Part shown: one piece after another, positions 44,196 to 53,521 of the stretch
How the letters are laid out: every line of letters begins with the position of its first letter
Position numbering within the stretch: position 1 is the stretch's first letter
Assembly (NCBI RefSeq): GCF_022605725.1
Contig: NC_065552.1
Location: forward strand, 28,655,879-28,719,878
Reading direction: 5' to 3'
Length of the DNA stretch: 64,000 bases
Source of the DNA: Anthonomus grandis grandis
Taxonomy: Eukaryota > Arthropoda > Insecta > Coleoptera > Curculionidae
Notes under the pieces: generated by a model
Told to the model about the DNA's origin: nothing
The model's input: only the letters and a program-made list of their open reading frames with translations
Database searches by the model: none
Translations under genes and position numbers: made by a program

Positions 44196-45180
44196 CTATA
44201 CACCTAAATACATTTTATTTTTTTTTAAAAACAACGTATAAACTTGGATTTCCTTAATGTTTTCAGGAACTTTATTATATGTGTCACTAGCTTGTGCGAT
44301 TGTATTGCGTAAACCTATGTTTGTCCTTACGGTAAAATTATGGATATTACCTTGAGCTCTAGTATTATGACTATGAATATGAATTGAGTGTACAATATTT
44401 ACATTCGATTTTTGTTGTTTAGTAAGAATTTTTTTAATTAGTTTAATTTGTTCTAGTTCTAATATTGTATTGAGTTTTGGGATCCCCAATTCTTCATATA
44501 AAGCTTCGGTATTAGTAAACCTATCATAGTTATATAATACTTTTAGAATTTTATTTTGTGTTATTTGGATAGTATTCAAATTTGTTTTTGCACATGTCCC
44601 CTATATCGGCAGTAGATATCTGAGGTGAGATAAAAAGAAGGCATTGTAGATATTATTTTTGGTTTTTGCACTTAGGTAATTTCTACACCTGTAGAGTACA
44701 GGAATCATTGCTGTGAACTTGTTGGAAATATGCGTAATATATTCAGACCAATTTAATTGATTATCAATAATTTAACCTAAATATTTTATACTTTTTACTT
44801 CATCAATTTCTAAATGATTAATTTGAATATTCAGGTCTGAAATGTATTTATTTTTTTGTTTAAATGTCATAAATTTCGTCTTCTCTATATTTATTTTTAA
44901 TTTATTATAAAGCAGCCAATCAAAATAAGTTATTAAATCTGTATTGATTTCTCTAACCAACGATTCCTCTTCCTCCCCAGTGTACACTAAAGCCGTGTCG
45001 TCAGCAAAAGCACAATAACGGGCTCTGAGGTTTGCACGTCTTAGGTTTTTTACAATATTTTTCCCTACGTCTACAAAATGGCTGTTTAAGTTATTTACAA
45101 TATCTGTTAAATTTTTTGTTTCATTAGCGCCTATCTTTAATTTTTCTATAATTACCCTAGACTCTTCTCCCTTTAGTAAA
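44196..45180 (-). pseudogene. LINE fragment with internal RT deletion
   Basis: Minus strand. The pre-RT part KGEESRVIIEKLKIGANE and TDIVNNLNSHFVDVGKNIV (45175-45055) is joined directly to NLRRANLRARYCAFADDTAL (FADD box near 45010). The first RT motifs, from fingers to motif B, are missing between them. After that the frame is good: YFDWLLYNKLKINIEKTKFM, IDEVKSIKYLG, then the C-terminal part NKILKVLYNYDRFTNTEALY, HNTRAQGNIHNFTVRTNIGL to a stop at 44196. The deletion probably arose before or during retrotransposition. Clade unclear. Confidence 0.78.
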
Positions 45181-45249
45181 CTTTTATATTACTATTTTAA
45201 TTGCCACTGTTTTTTTATCAGTATCAATATACAAATCAAGATACCTACT

Positions 45250-46177
45250 TATGTCCTAACAAAGTATAGGCTCATTATTAATTTTATGGTAAGTTTATCC
45301 AAAATATGTTGCCTCGAGGTTTTTTTAGTAAACAACATTGCTACAGACTACTTAGGATTCATCATCAAAAAATGTTTTAATGATTGATCAGATAGATTAG
45401 TAAGTCCTCATTGAAGTAGTTGCTGGCGGTATTTGGGTTTAAATTAACTTTATAAATATGGTGGCCTGAGTATTTTATACATTTATTTAAATTAAAAGTG
45501 CAAATTGAGTAAAGAGGTGGACCGAGAATACTGCCATATAGTACTCCCATAATAAAACTTTTGTCTTCTAAAAATTTACCATTTCTCAAAAAAATTTTTG
45601 CTTTTTACCTGTTACAAGTTCTCCACGAGCTCTACAGCACTTAAACTATTAAAAGTTTTGCTATCATCCAACGTGACAAGGATTGATGACTGTTTTCATC
45701 TAAAGATCTAATTATATGATCAGTTACCTCACAAAGCGCTGTCGCACAACTATAATTAAAACAAAAACCTGATTCCTTTATGGGAAAAACAGAATTATTT
45801 GTTAAGAAAAATATAACCTGTTGTTCAAGACAACTCCAAACATTGCCAGTTTTAACCAAGACCTTGGCAATATCCAATAGCCAAAACTGGCAATATCGAG
45901 ATCACTGTACTTCTTAAGATTTTTGATTTTGGACAAAGGCGCAGTATATTAACTAATTTTAACAGACTAGAAACTTACCCGCTATTATGCATGATTTTAT
46001 AATATGTGTAATGTGCGGTATAACAAACGCAAAACAAAATAGAATAGGCTCCAAATTTAGGTTATCAGGACCGATTGCTTTAGACCGAAGTATGTCCTTA
46101 ATTTCAATAAAAAAATATTTTATTAAGCTTTCTATTGCTAATTTAGTGTCGGTATGATTAAGAAATAACTTGCCCAT
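45250..46177 (-). pseudogene. LINE reverse transcriptase remnant
   Basis: Minus strand. KDILRSKAIGPDNLNLEPIL near 46090 (pre-RT), ESGFCFNYSCATALCEVTDH near 45770 (family QSGFRxNxSCxTAL), VTLDDSKTFNS near 45665 (motif A), YGSILGPPLYSICTFNLNKC near 45530 (GSxLGPxLYxI) and SGHHIYKVNLN near 45465 where a YADD box is expected. Further decayed sequence runs to about 45250. A separate copy from the fragment at 44196-45180 because the pre-RT and YADD regions occur twice. Confidence 0.72.
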
Positions 46178-46344
46178 AATATATTCGTATTACTCGTCCT
46201 AAATAATGAAACTATATCAAATTTGACTTAATTTTCGAGATATTCTAACAAATACCATTTGAAAAATGTGGTTTCACGCTTTGTAGAATGAAAATCGCTA
46301 ACATTTTGTTAAACCATATTAATGTTAACTGAGGTTGAGACACA

Positions 46345-46880
46345 GAAAACACTTAATTACTTTTTTACTTTTCAAGATAAACCAATGAAATTTGGTTTAT
46401 CGATAAAATAGTTATAAGAGCATCTTTTGACATATTCTATTGTTTTCCATCACTTGCGGTTTAACAGGAGACAATAACATTCTTATTTTGAACGAGACAC
46501 TTGGTATATTATTACGTATTAAGATAGAAAATGATATTCTGAAAACTATAATACTCTATTTGCTACGTTTTATTTTATACTCATAGAAAAAATATTTTTT
46601 TTTTAATTTTAAAATAGGGTGCCATGAATGCGATGAGAGTTTTAGTTTTTAATCAGGTAAGCACGGAAAAATAGTTTTTATTGCATTTTATGACTTAAAT
46701 CGTTTACACGCCTATTTAAAATGTCCAAACCATTAATTAATGCATCTACTTTATTTTTTTTAATAGCACATTATTGGGAACAATCACTTTTGAAATACGG
46801 TTTATTTTCCCAATAATTTGATATGATTATTTTTTAAATCGGTTGATAAATAAGCCCATAAAAAGAAACTAATTAACAAA
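46345..46880 (+). repeat. Left arm of the inverted-repeat element
   Basis: Uninterrupted arm. Matches the reverse complement of 50520-50130 followed by that of 47511-47385. Confidence 0.8.
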
Positions 46881-47384
46881 AATGAACAAACAGGAAGCAT
46901 TATAATTACACGCCTGCTTATAAAAAATATAACACATCATATTTTGTCAAACGTCATATTTCTATTTGAGAATAAACACATTTTTAAATGCAATATTTTT
47001 TTCAGTGTCTTAATACAACATATTTTATTTAACATTTACCTAACATAACATAGGTATACATAAGCGGTAAACAAACAGAAAAAATATGAGGTTTATAAAT
47101 TATTTTAATATAAACTTTTTATATGCATTGTTCGAAACAACCACTTTCTTGTCTAATGAAAGTACGTATGCGCGGGAATATAGCGTACCGCATATCAATT
47201 TTTTCTCCATTGGTAAACAATTCAAATATTAGCAAATATGTTTAAATAACAATTAAAAATTATTGCGCTTAACCAGATGTCACGTATTATGTCAATTAAA
47301 AAGTAATTGAAGAACGCGTCAAAACGCAGCCTATTTAAGAAATAAAAGGTTTCTATGCTATTTTTATTAATTAAATCCGTTTAT

Positions 47385-47511
47385 TTATGTGACTTAGTTA
47401 TTTTCTTATTATGGACTTATTTATCGGCCGATTTAAAAATAATCATATCAAATTATTGGGATGAAAAAACCGCATATCAAAAGTTGTTTTTCTCAGTAAT
47501 GTGCTATTTAA
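47385..47511 (-). repeat. Right arm, inner piece
   Basis: Contains AAATAATCATATCAAATTAT and CAGTAATGTGCTA, the inverse of 46763-46880; ends at the TTAA duplicated by the piggyBac insertion. Confidence 0.78.
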
Positions 47512-47878
47512 CCCCTATGTGACTGGAAAGGTACCCGGGTACCTTTTCAATTTTCAGATATGAATATCTTTTTAACTCACCTTCGATGAAGCTTGTACTT
47601 TTGTGAAATTTTTTAATTTGGTTTTTTTAAGTTATTGTTAAAATTTGAATTTTTTTTTTTATTTTTAAAGTAAATAAAGTGTAAAAAGTTTTCACCCATA
47701 GTTGACTGGATGGTTACCCGGGTACCTATACTATGTTTATAATACTAGTAAAATTTTTAAAAGTTGAATTAATGTGTTTTATTATATATACAGTAATAAG
47801 AAGTCATAGAAAATTACAGTGAGGTACAAATTAACGCAACATAGCAAACAAACACTTAAAAACACTAAAAAACATTAC

Positions 47879-49778
47879 TTATGAATTACAGTTTTGACAA
47901 ATAGTTTGAGCCACTGAATGCTCATTAGAAACTGGTCTGGAGCACGATTTATAGGCTTTACGAGTTTTTCTCTGTTTATGGGTTTGCTTTCGGCATATTT
48001 GGCAACTACCAACCACCTTTACACGTCCAGATGCATCTCGTTCACAAGCTGCTTGTTCTCTAACTGGATTATCTAAAGGAAGAGGCATTCGTCGGTGAAG
48101 TACCATTTCTATAGCCTGACGAGTAAAATAATTACCAATAACTTTTGGAATTTGGGATTATTTAGATTCTTGACAAACACAGCTCATTACCAAGATCTTT
48201 TAAAAATCGCCGACGTTGATCAGTAGCTTTGAAAGAAGGATTAGGTTCCTTGTATATACAATAAGAAGCTAAACTAGCAACGTCAATTATGTTAAAAAAA
48301 AATGCTAATGGCCAGCGATTTGTTCTACGTTTGACAGTATATTCACATAGCATTTGGTCCATAGTGTCAACACCGCCTTTAGTTTTGTTATAATATATGT
48401 TAATTTTAGGCTTTGCAACAGAAGTATTATCTACTTCGCCTGTTGTGTGCATAGTCGATAAAACAATCACTGCCTTGTTTTTTTTTTGGAACATAAGAGC
48501 ACAATGTAGCATCTTTGTTGAATGCAAAAATGGTTGAATTTATGGCTCTATCTTTTTGTGCTTGCATATTGGAAGGTAAAAACGTTTTATTTTTTTAACT
48601 GTTCCTACTAAAGTCATATTCCATGAATTTAAAGTCCAATACTGTTCTCTCACCAATATTTGCCTGACGTTCACCACCTGGTTGTTTTCCGGTATATAGC
48701 TGACCCTTTAGAGGATAGGAATTTATCGCATCACAAGCCCAAAAAACCTTTATTCCATATTTCACTGGTTTCGAGGGAATGTACTGGGTAAACTTAGTGT
48801 GTCCTCTATATGGAAATAATTGTTCATCTACTATAATACATTCTGCTGGCCGATAATTTTTTGCCAAATTTGAATTCAGCATAATCCAGATATCTCGAAT
48901 TGGAGCTGCTTTATCTGTCTTTGCACGTTCTATACGCGTATTCTGCTCATCAAACCGAATAAATCTTAGAAACATTTTGAAGCGATCACGAGGCATAGCT
49001 GCGCGAAACAAAGGGAGCGAATCCATCTTCCACATTTCAGAAATATGTTCTTTATTGAACCTATGTAAACCGGCAGTAATTAGAATTCCGAAAAATGCAT
49101 CTAGTTCTACATGAGTAAATGGAATAAATACTTTTGGAGAAAATGTTTTCGGCGGCTTAGTTATTGCCAATAACCTTTGGTTATATTTCTCCCTAACTCT
49201 ATTCCCTTTTTTATTGCTATATTTTAGAATCAGGGTACACATTTCTGGGGATATAATAGTTTTGAAAATGTCTTTGGGCGTATATAAACGACTTAAGGCT
49301 GATGCACCACTTTTTTCACGCAAAATATTTCGACCTACCGTTTGTCGTTGTGGTGTAGGTGAGTCATTCCACTGAGTGCCATCTTTACTAGTCCAATGGG
49401 ATTGTGAAGCTAAATCTGGATAAACGTCATCATCATCATCAGACCCCGAATCTTCTAGCTCTACAACAGGATCGTTTTCAACATCAGAATCCTCGCCCTC
49501 TCCATCTGACAGTTGTGGAATATACTCCTCTTCATCAGAAGCAATAAATGGCTCTTCTTCTTCATCACTTAGATGTTCTAAGGCTTCTTCTAATTTCGAA
49601 TAGGTCATCCTATTATAATATTCCTATTATTATTTAATTTACCTCCTTTTGTACTCTGTATTAACTTTGACATTTTACCTATTATGTAAAAATAATAAAT
49701 ATATTTGTTTTACCTTGTCTTCCGCCATCTTCCTCTTACACTATAGCTTCGACTAGGACCGGCCTCACTATCCGACAT
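47879..49778 (-). pseudogene. piggyBac-like transposase with an intron and internal deletion
   Basis: Minus strand. Exon 1 starts at ATG 49778 (MSDSEAGPSRSYSVRGRWRK) and ends at 49714; a 104-bp GT-AG intron covers 49610-49713; exon 2 continues with MTYSKLEEALEHLSD. The N-terminus is acidic (DSGSDDDDDVYPD). The core has TPKDIFKTIISPEMC, VELDAFFGILITAGLH, MPRDRFKMFLRFIRFD and the first catalytic Asp in ECIIVDEQLFPYRG. After LDFKFMEYDFSRNS a deletion of some 60-70 codons has removed the second Asp region; TFLPSNMQAQKDRAINSTIF resumes. YNKTKGGVDTMDQML holds the third Asp. Two frame changes near 48160-48490 follow, and the C-terminal cysteine-rich domain (CQICRKQ, ICQNC) ends at 47879. Confidence 0.92.
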
Positions 49779-49998
49779 TTTAACGTATAAAAAATACTTT
49801 ATATTTAACGTAATTCAAACTCTACTCAAGTAGGTACAACGCGTTACTGACGAATATGAACTGATCTTGTGCAAAAACATAAACAGTCCGAGGCGCCAGA
49901 GATAGGGAAAAACCCACACAGACGTGTATGTTTATAGTTAAGGGTAGAAATTCACAGAAAAAGCCACGGCTCTATATAAAACACATAGTAGGTACCAT

Positions 49999-50050
49999 AG
50001 ATGTAAATAGCTCCGCACTGCATAATAGCTCTGCGGAGCTATTTACATCT
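49999..50050. repeat. Perfect subterminal hairpin in the piggyBac-like element
   Basis: 18-bp arms 49999-50016 and 50033-50050 around a 16-base loop; the arms are flanked by GGTACC on both sides. It lies about 65 bp from the right end and upstream of the transposase gene. Confidence 0.85.
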
Positions 50051-50118
50051 GTGGTAGGTACCCGGGTACCCACGCCGTCCTTAGAAGGTGTTTTTTTTCC
50101 CAGTCACATAAGGGTTAA

Positions 50119-50520
50119 AAAAATAAATTAAGTGTCAAAATTAATAGTTTCGACATTTTAAATAGGCGTGTAAACGAGTTAAGTCATAAAATGTAATGAA
50201 AACTATTTTTTCGTGATTGCTTGATGAAAAATTAAAACTTTTAATGCATTAATGACACCCTATTTTAAAATTTAAAAACATTATTTTTTCTATGAGTATA
50301 AAATAAAAAGTAGCAAATAGAGCATCATTGTTTTCAGAATATCATTTTCTATCGAAATGCGTAATATTATACCCAAGTGCCCATTTAAAATAAGAAAGTT
50401 AGTATCTCTTCTTGTTAAACCGGAAGTGCAGCAAAAGATGCTCTTATAACTATTCTATTGATATACCAAATTTCATTTGTTTATGTTGAATATTAAAAAA
50501 GTGATTAAGTGTTATATGTA
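50119..50520 (-). repeat. Right arm, outer piece
   Basis: Inverse of 46345-46740. Begins just after the right TTAA of the piggyBac-like element. Confidence 0.78.
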
Positions 50521-51644
50521 ATTTTTTTTTTAATATATTAGTTATAAGACCAGAAAAGGTGTCAACCCTTCTAAATTATAATTGAAAATTATTATGTATT
50601 GCATGAAAGATTTACAATTTTAAACGGTCAAGACCATAATTAAACGCCATAAAAATAAAACAGACGGAATCCATTAAAGCCGGCAAGTAAATAAGCAGAG
50701 AAAACCGCGAGAGGATTAAAAATTCGAAACAGGGTGCCTGTATCCTAAATGTATACTAAAAGGTGTGCCGTGTATTTCAACTAGGAGATAATAAAAATTG
50801 TCCTAAGCAGGTGCACGTTTTTAATTAAGGCGTTTTCCAGGTTCATTCCGGAAAATATTAACGGATCGCAGCCGGTGCCCGACGCATACTAGAGAGCCTT
50901 GTGATAAAACTAATCTGCTTATCTTTAGACGCGTTTGCGTTTTCTTTTTTTGTTGCTTCAATTTAAAATTCAATAGGTTTTTTTTTTTCGTCCCTATGTG
51001 ATAACTTCTGCGTAGCGAAAAGGAAATGAGACGTTTTCATTTTATCGTTTGCCGTTCTGTTTCTTCTCTAAGCTACCGCTGTCCATTTAAGTTATATTTT
51101 TTCCAGTTCAGGGCACATTCAGAATTTCATCGCCACAAAACATGAGTCCAATTGAGTTTTTCCCCGGAGAAATAAATCTTTCGGAAACTGCAAATCTTTG
51201 CAATTTCGTGGCGGACTCTCTAAATATATTCCGACATATTCGAGGCTGATGGGTTTGCGTATTTGTTTTGCCTTGGAACGGTGACGGCGGAAATGGCGAA
51301 TAAGGAAAATAGGCGACAGTTACGTTGTTCACGTCGGTCGCACAGCTGTAAATCAAAAACTTGGATATTGAATAAGAGTTTTAGAACATGAACTGCGGAA
51401 GATTAACTAAATTGGAAACTTGCCAAGAAAAAAAAACAAACTGTGAGATCTTGAGCTTTATCGAATTGTTTTTGACCATAGTTTTTGTTTTGAACTCAAA
51501 GTTATTGCATAAAGAATAAGATCAGTAGGAGAAGTGAAATATCAGATAATCGTTTTATAGTTATAAATATTGTGACAATATTGGCTAATACATAAAAGTT
51601 TTTTTAAATTAATTAAACGATTTGACAATGCAAAATAAAATTTA
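50521..51644. other. Spacer with a complex, possibly regulatory island
   Basis: No gene. 50640-51360 is GC-richer than its surroundings and listed below. Confidence 0.5.
50640..51360. promoter_or_regulatory. Complex island, possible enhancer
   Basis: About 700 bp with low homopolymer content: CGCCATAAAAATAAAAC, AACGGATCGCAGCCGGTGCC, AGACGCGTTTGCG, CTCCGCC-free but CpG-containing blocks, and GACGGCGGAAATGGCG. No translatable frame with family motifs; the minus frame 51108-51356 looks like nothing known. TCCATTTAAGTTAT at 51083 recalls block 2 of the 20-28 kb modules, but alone. Inference only. Confidence 0.22.
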
Positions 51645-53521
51645 TTTTTACTGAAATTTCAAATAATTTACTCTAAGAGTTACTAATGCGTACACTATTG
51701 AACTTACTAATTAATTAAAAAATTATTAGTAAATTAATTTAAAGCTAAAAGTAGCCTTGTCGTGGAGCTATAGGCAGTTTGTTTGCTAGCAAGAATTGAT
51801 GCATAATACCAAATGCTTATGTAGAAATTGCAAAAAAACACTTTAAAATATTAAAATTTAATATGACAATTTAATTAAAATTTGTCACTTATTTTGATCA
51901 GCAGAACTTTGGAAAGATGTAAACACTCAATGAGGTATTATTAGAAAAAAAAAATTGTTTTTACTGAAATTTTTAATTACTCTGAGAGTTACTAATGTGC
52001 ACACTATTGAACTTTTAATTAATTAAAAATTAATAAGTAAATTAATTTAAATCTAAAAGTAGCCTTGTCGTGGAGCTATGGGCAGTTTGTTTGCTAGCAA
52101 GAATTGATGCATAATACCAAATGCTTGTGTAAAAATTGCTAAAAAACACTTTATAATATTAAGATTTAATATGGATGGCAATTTAATTAAAATTTGTCAC
52201 TTATTTTGATTAGCAGAACTTTGGAAAGATGTAAACACTCAATGAGGTATTATTAGAAAAAAAAATTTGTTTTTACTGAAATTTTAAATAATTTACTCTG
52301 AGAGTTACTAATGTGCACACTATTGAACTTTTAATTAATTAAAAATTAATAAGTAAATTAATTTAAATTTAAAAGTAGCCTTGTCGTGGAGCTATGGGCA
52401 ATTTGTTTGCTAGCAAGAATTGATGCATAATACCAAATGCTTGTGTAAAAATTGCTAAAAAACACTTTATAATATTAAGATTTAATATGGCAATTTAATT
52501 AAAATTTGTCACTTATTTTGATTAGCAGAACTTTGGAAAGATGTAAATAATCAATGAGGTATTATTAGAAAAAAAATTTTGTTTTTACTGAAATTTCAAA
52601 TAATTTACTCTAAGAGTTACTAATGTGCACACTATTGAACTCACTAATTAATAAAAAATTTATTAGTAAATTAATTTAAGGCTAAAAGTAGCCTTGTCGT
52701 GGAGCCATGGGCAGTTTGTTTGCTAGCAAGAATTGATGCATGATGCCAAATGCTTGTGTAGAAATTGTAAAAAAACACTTTATAATATTAGGATTTATTA
52801 TGATAATTGAATTAACATTTGTCACTTATTTTGATTAGCAGATTTTTGGAAAGATCTAAATACTCAATGAGGTATTATTAGAAAATTTTTTTTGTTTTTA
52901 CTGAAATTTCAAATAATTTACTCTAAGAGTTACTAATGCGTATACTATTGAACTCACTAATTAATTAAAAATTAATTAGTAAATTAATTTAAGGCTAAAA
53001 GTAGCCTTGTTGTGGAGCTATGGGCAGTTTGTTTGCTAGCAAGAATTGATGCATGATGCCAAATGCTTGTGTAGAAATTGCAAAAAAAAGACTTTATAAT
53101 ATTAAAATTTAATATGACAATTTAATTAAAGTTTGTCACTTATTTTGATTAGCAGAACTTAAAGATGTAAATACTCAATGAGGTATTATTAGAAAAAAAA
53201 TTTTTTTTTTACTAAAATTTCAAATAATTTACTCTAAGAGTTACTAATGCGCACACTATTAAACTCACTAATTAATTAAAAATAATTAATTAAAAATTAA
53301 TTAGTAAATTAATTTAAGGCTAAAAGTAGCCTTGTTGTGGAGCTATGGGCAGTTTGTTTGCTAGCAAGAATTGATGCATGATGCCAAATGCTTGTATAGA
53401 AATTGCTAATAAACACTTTATAAGATTAAGATTTAATATTTAACGACAATTTAATTAAAATTTGTCACTTATTTTAATTACCAGAACTTTGGAAAGATGT
53501 CAATACTCAATGGGGTATTAA
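51645..53521. repeat. Six-unit tandem array (satellite), 308-325 bp unit
   Basis: The core GTAGCCTTGTCGTGGAGC begins at 51751, 52059, 52375, 52688, 53001 and 53326, so unit lengths are 308, 316, 313, 313 and 325. Each unit has a conserved, GC-richer core of about 75 bp (to CCAAATGCTTGTGTA), an AT-rich arm with TAATTAATTAAAAATTAATTA, a potential hairpin, and a second conserved part CAGAACTTTGGAAAGATGT. Units 1-3 share GCATAATACC and units 4-6 GCATGATGCC, so the array grew by duplicating multi-unit blocks. No coding frame passes through the core. The last unit carries an extra AATTAATTAAAA duplication. Confidence 0.93.

Larger units (their letters stand above)
47512..50114 (-). mobile_element. 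piggyBac-like DNA transposon
   Basis: Flanked by TTAA at 47508-47511 and 50115-50118, the piggyBac target. The ends read CCCCTATGTGACTGG and, reverse-complemented, CCCTTATGTGACTGG. Next to both ends is the palindrome GGTACCCGGGTACC (47530-47543, 50057-50070). A third near-copy with its own TGACTGG lies at 47703-47726. Near the right end an 18-bp perfect inverted repeat, AGATGTAAATAGCTCCGC, pairs 49999-50016 with 50033-50050. Length is 2,603 bp. One transposase gene, minus strand, inactive. Confidence 0.93.
46345..50520. mobile_element. Long inverted-repeat element split by a piggyBac insertion
   Basis: The left arm (46345-46880) is the inverted copy of a right arm that lies in two pieces, 47385-47511 and 50119-50520. 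The outer pieces share GAAATTTGG, AGTTATAAGAGCATCTTTTG, GAAAATGATATTCTGAAAAC, TTTATACTCATAGAAAAAAT and TTTACACGCCTATTTAAAAT. The inner pieces share TAGCACATTA and CCCAATAATTTGATATGATT. The piggyBac-like element sits exactly in the gap. Without it the element would be about 1.6 kb with arms near 550 bp and a 500-bp spacer (46880-47385) that shows no coding motif. Confidence 0.8.

Noticed and set aside
51645..53521. CRISPR array or exon array
   Set aside because: Units are over 300 bp and nearly wholly repeated; no spacers, no open frames, eukaryotic context.
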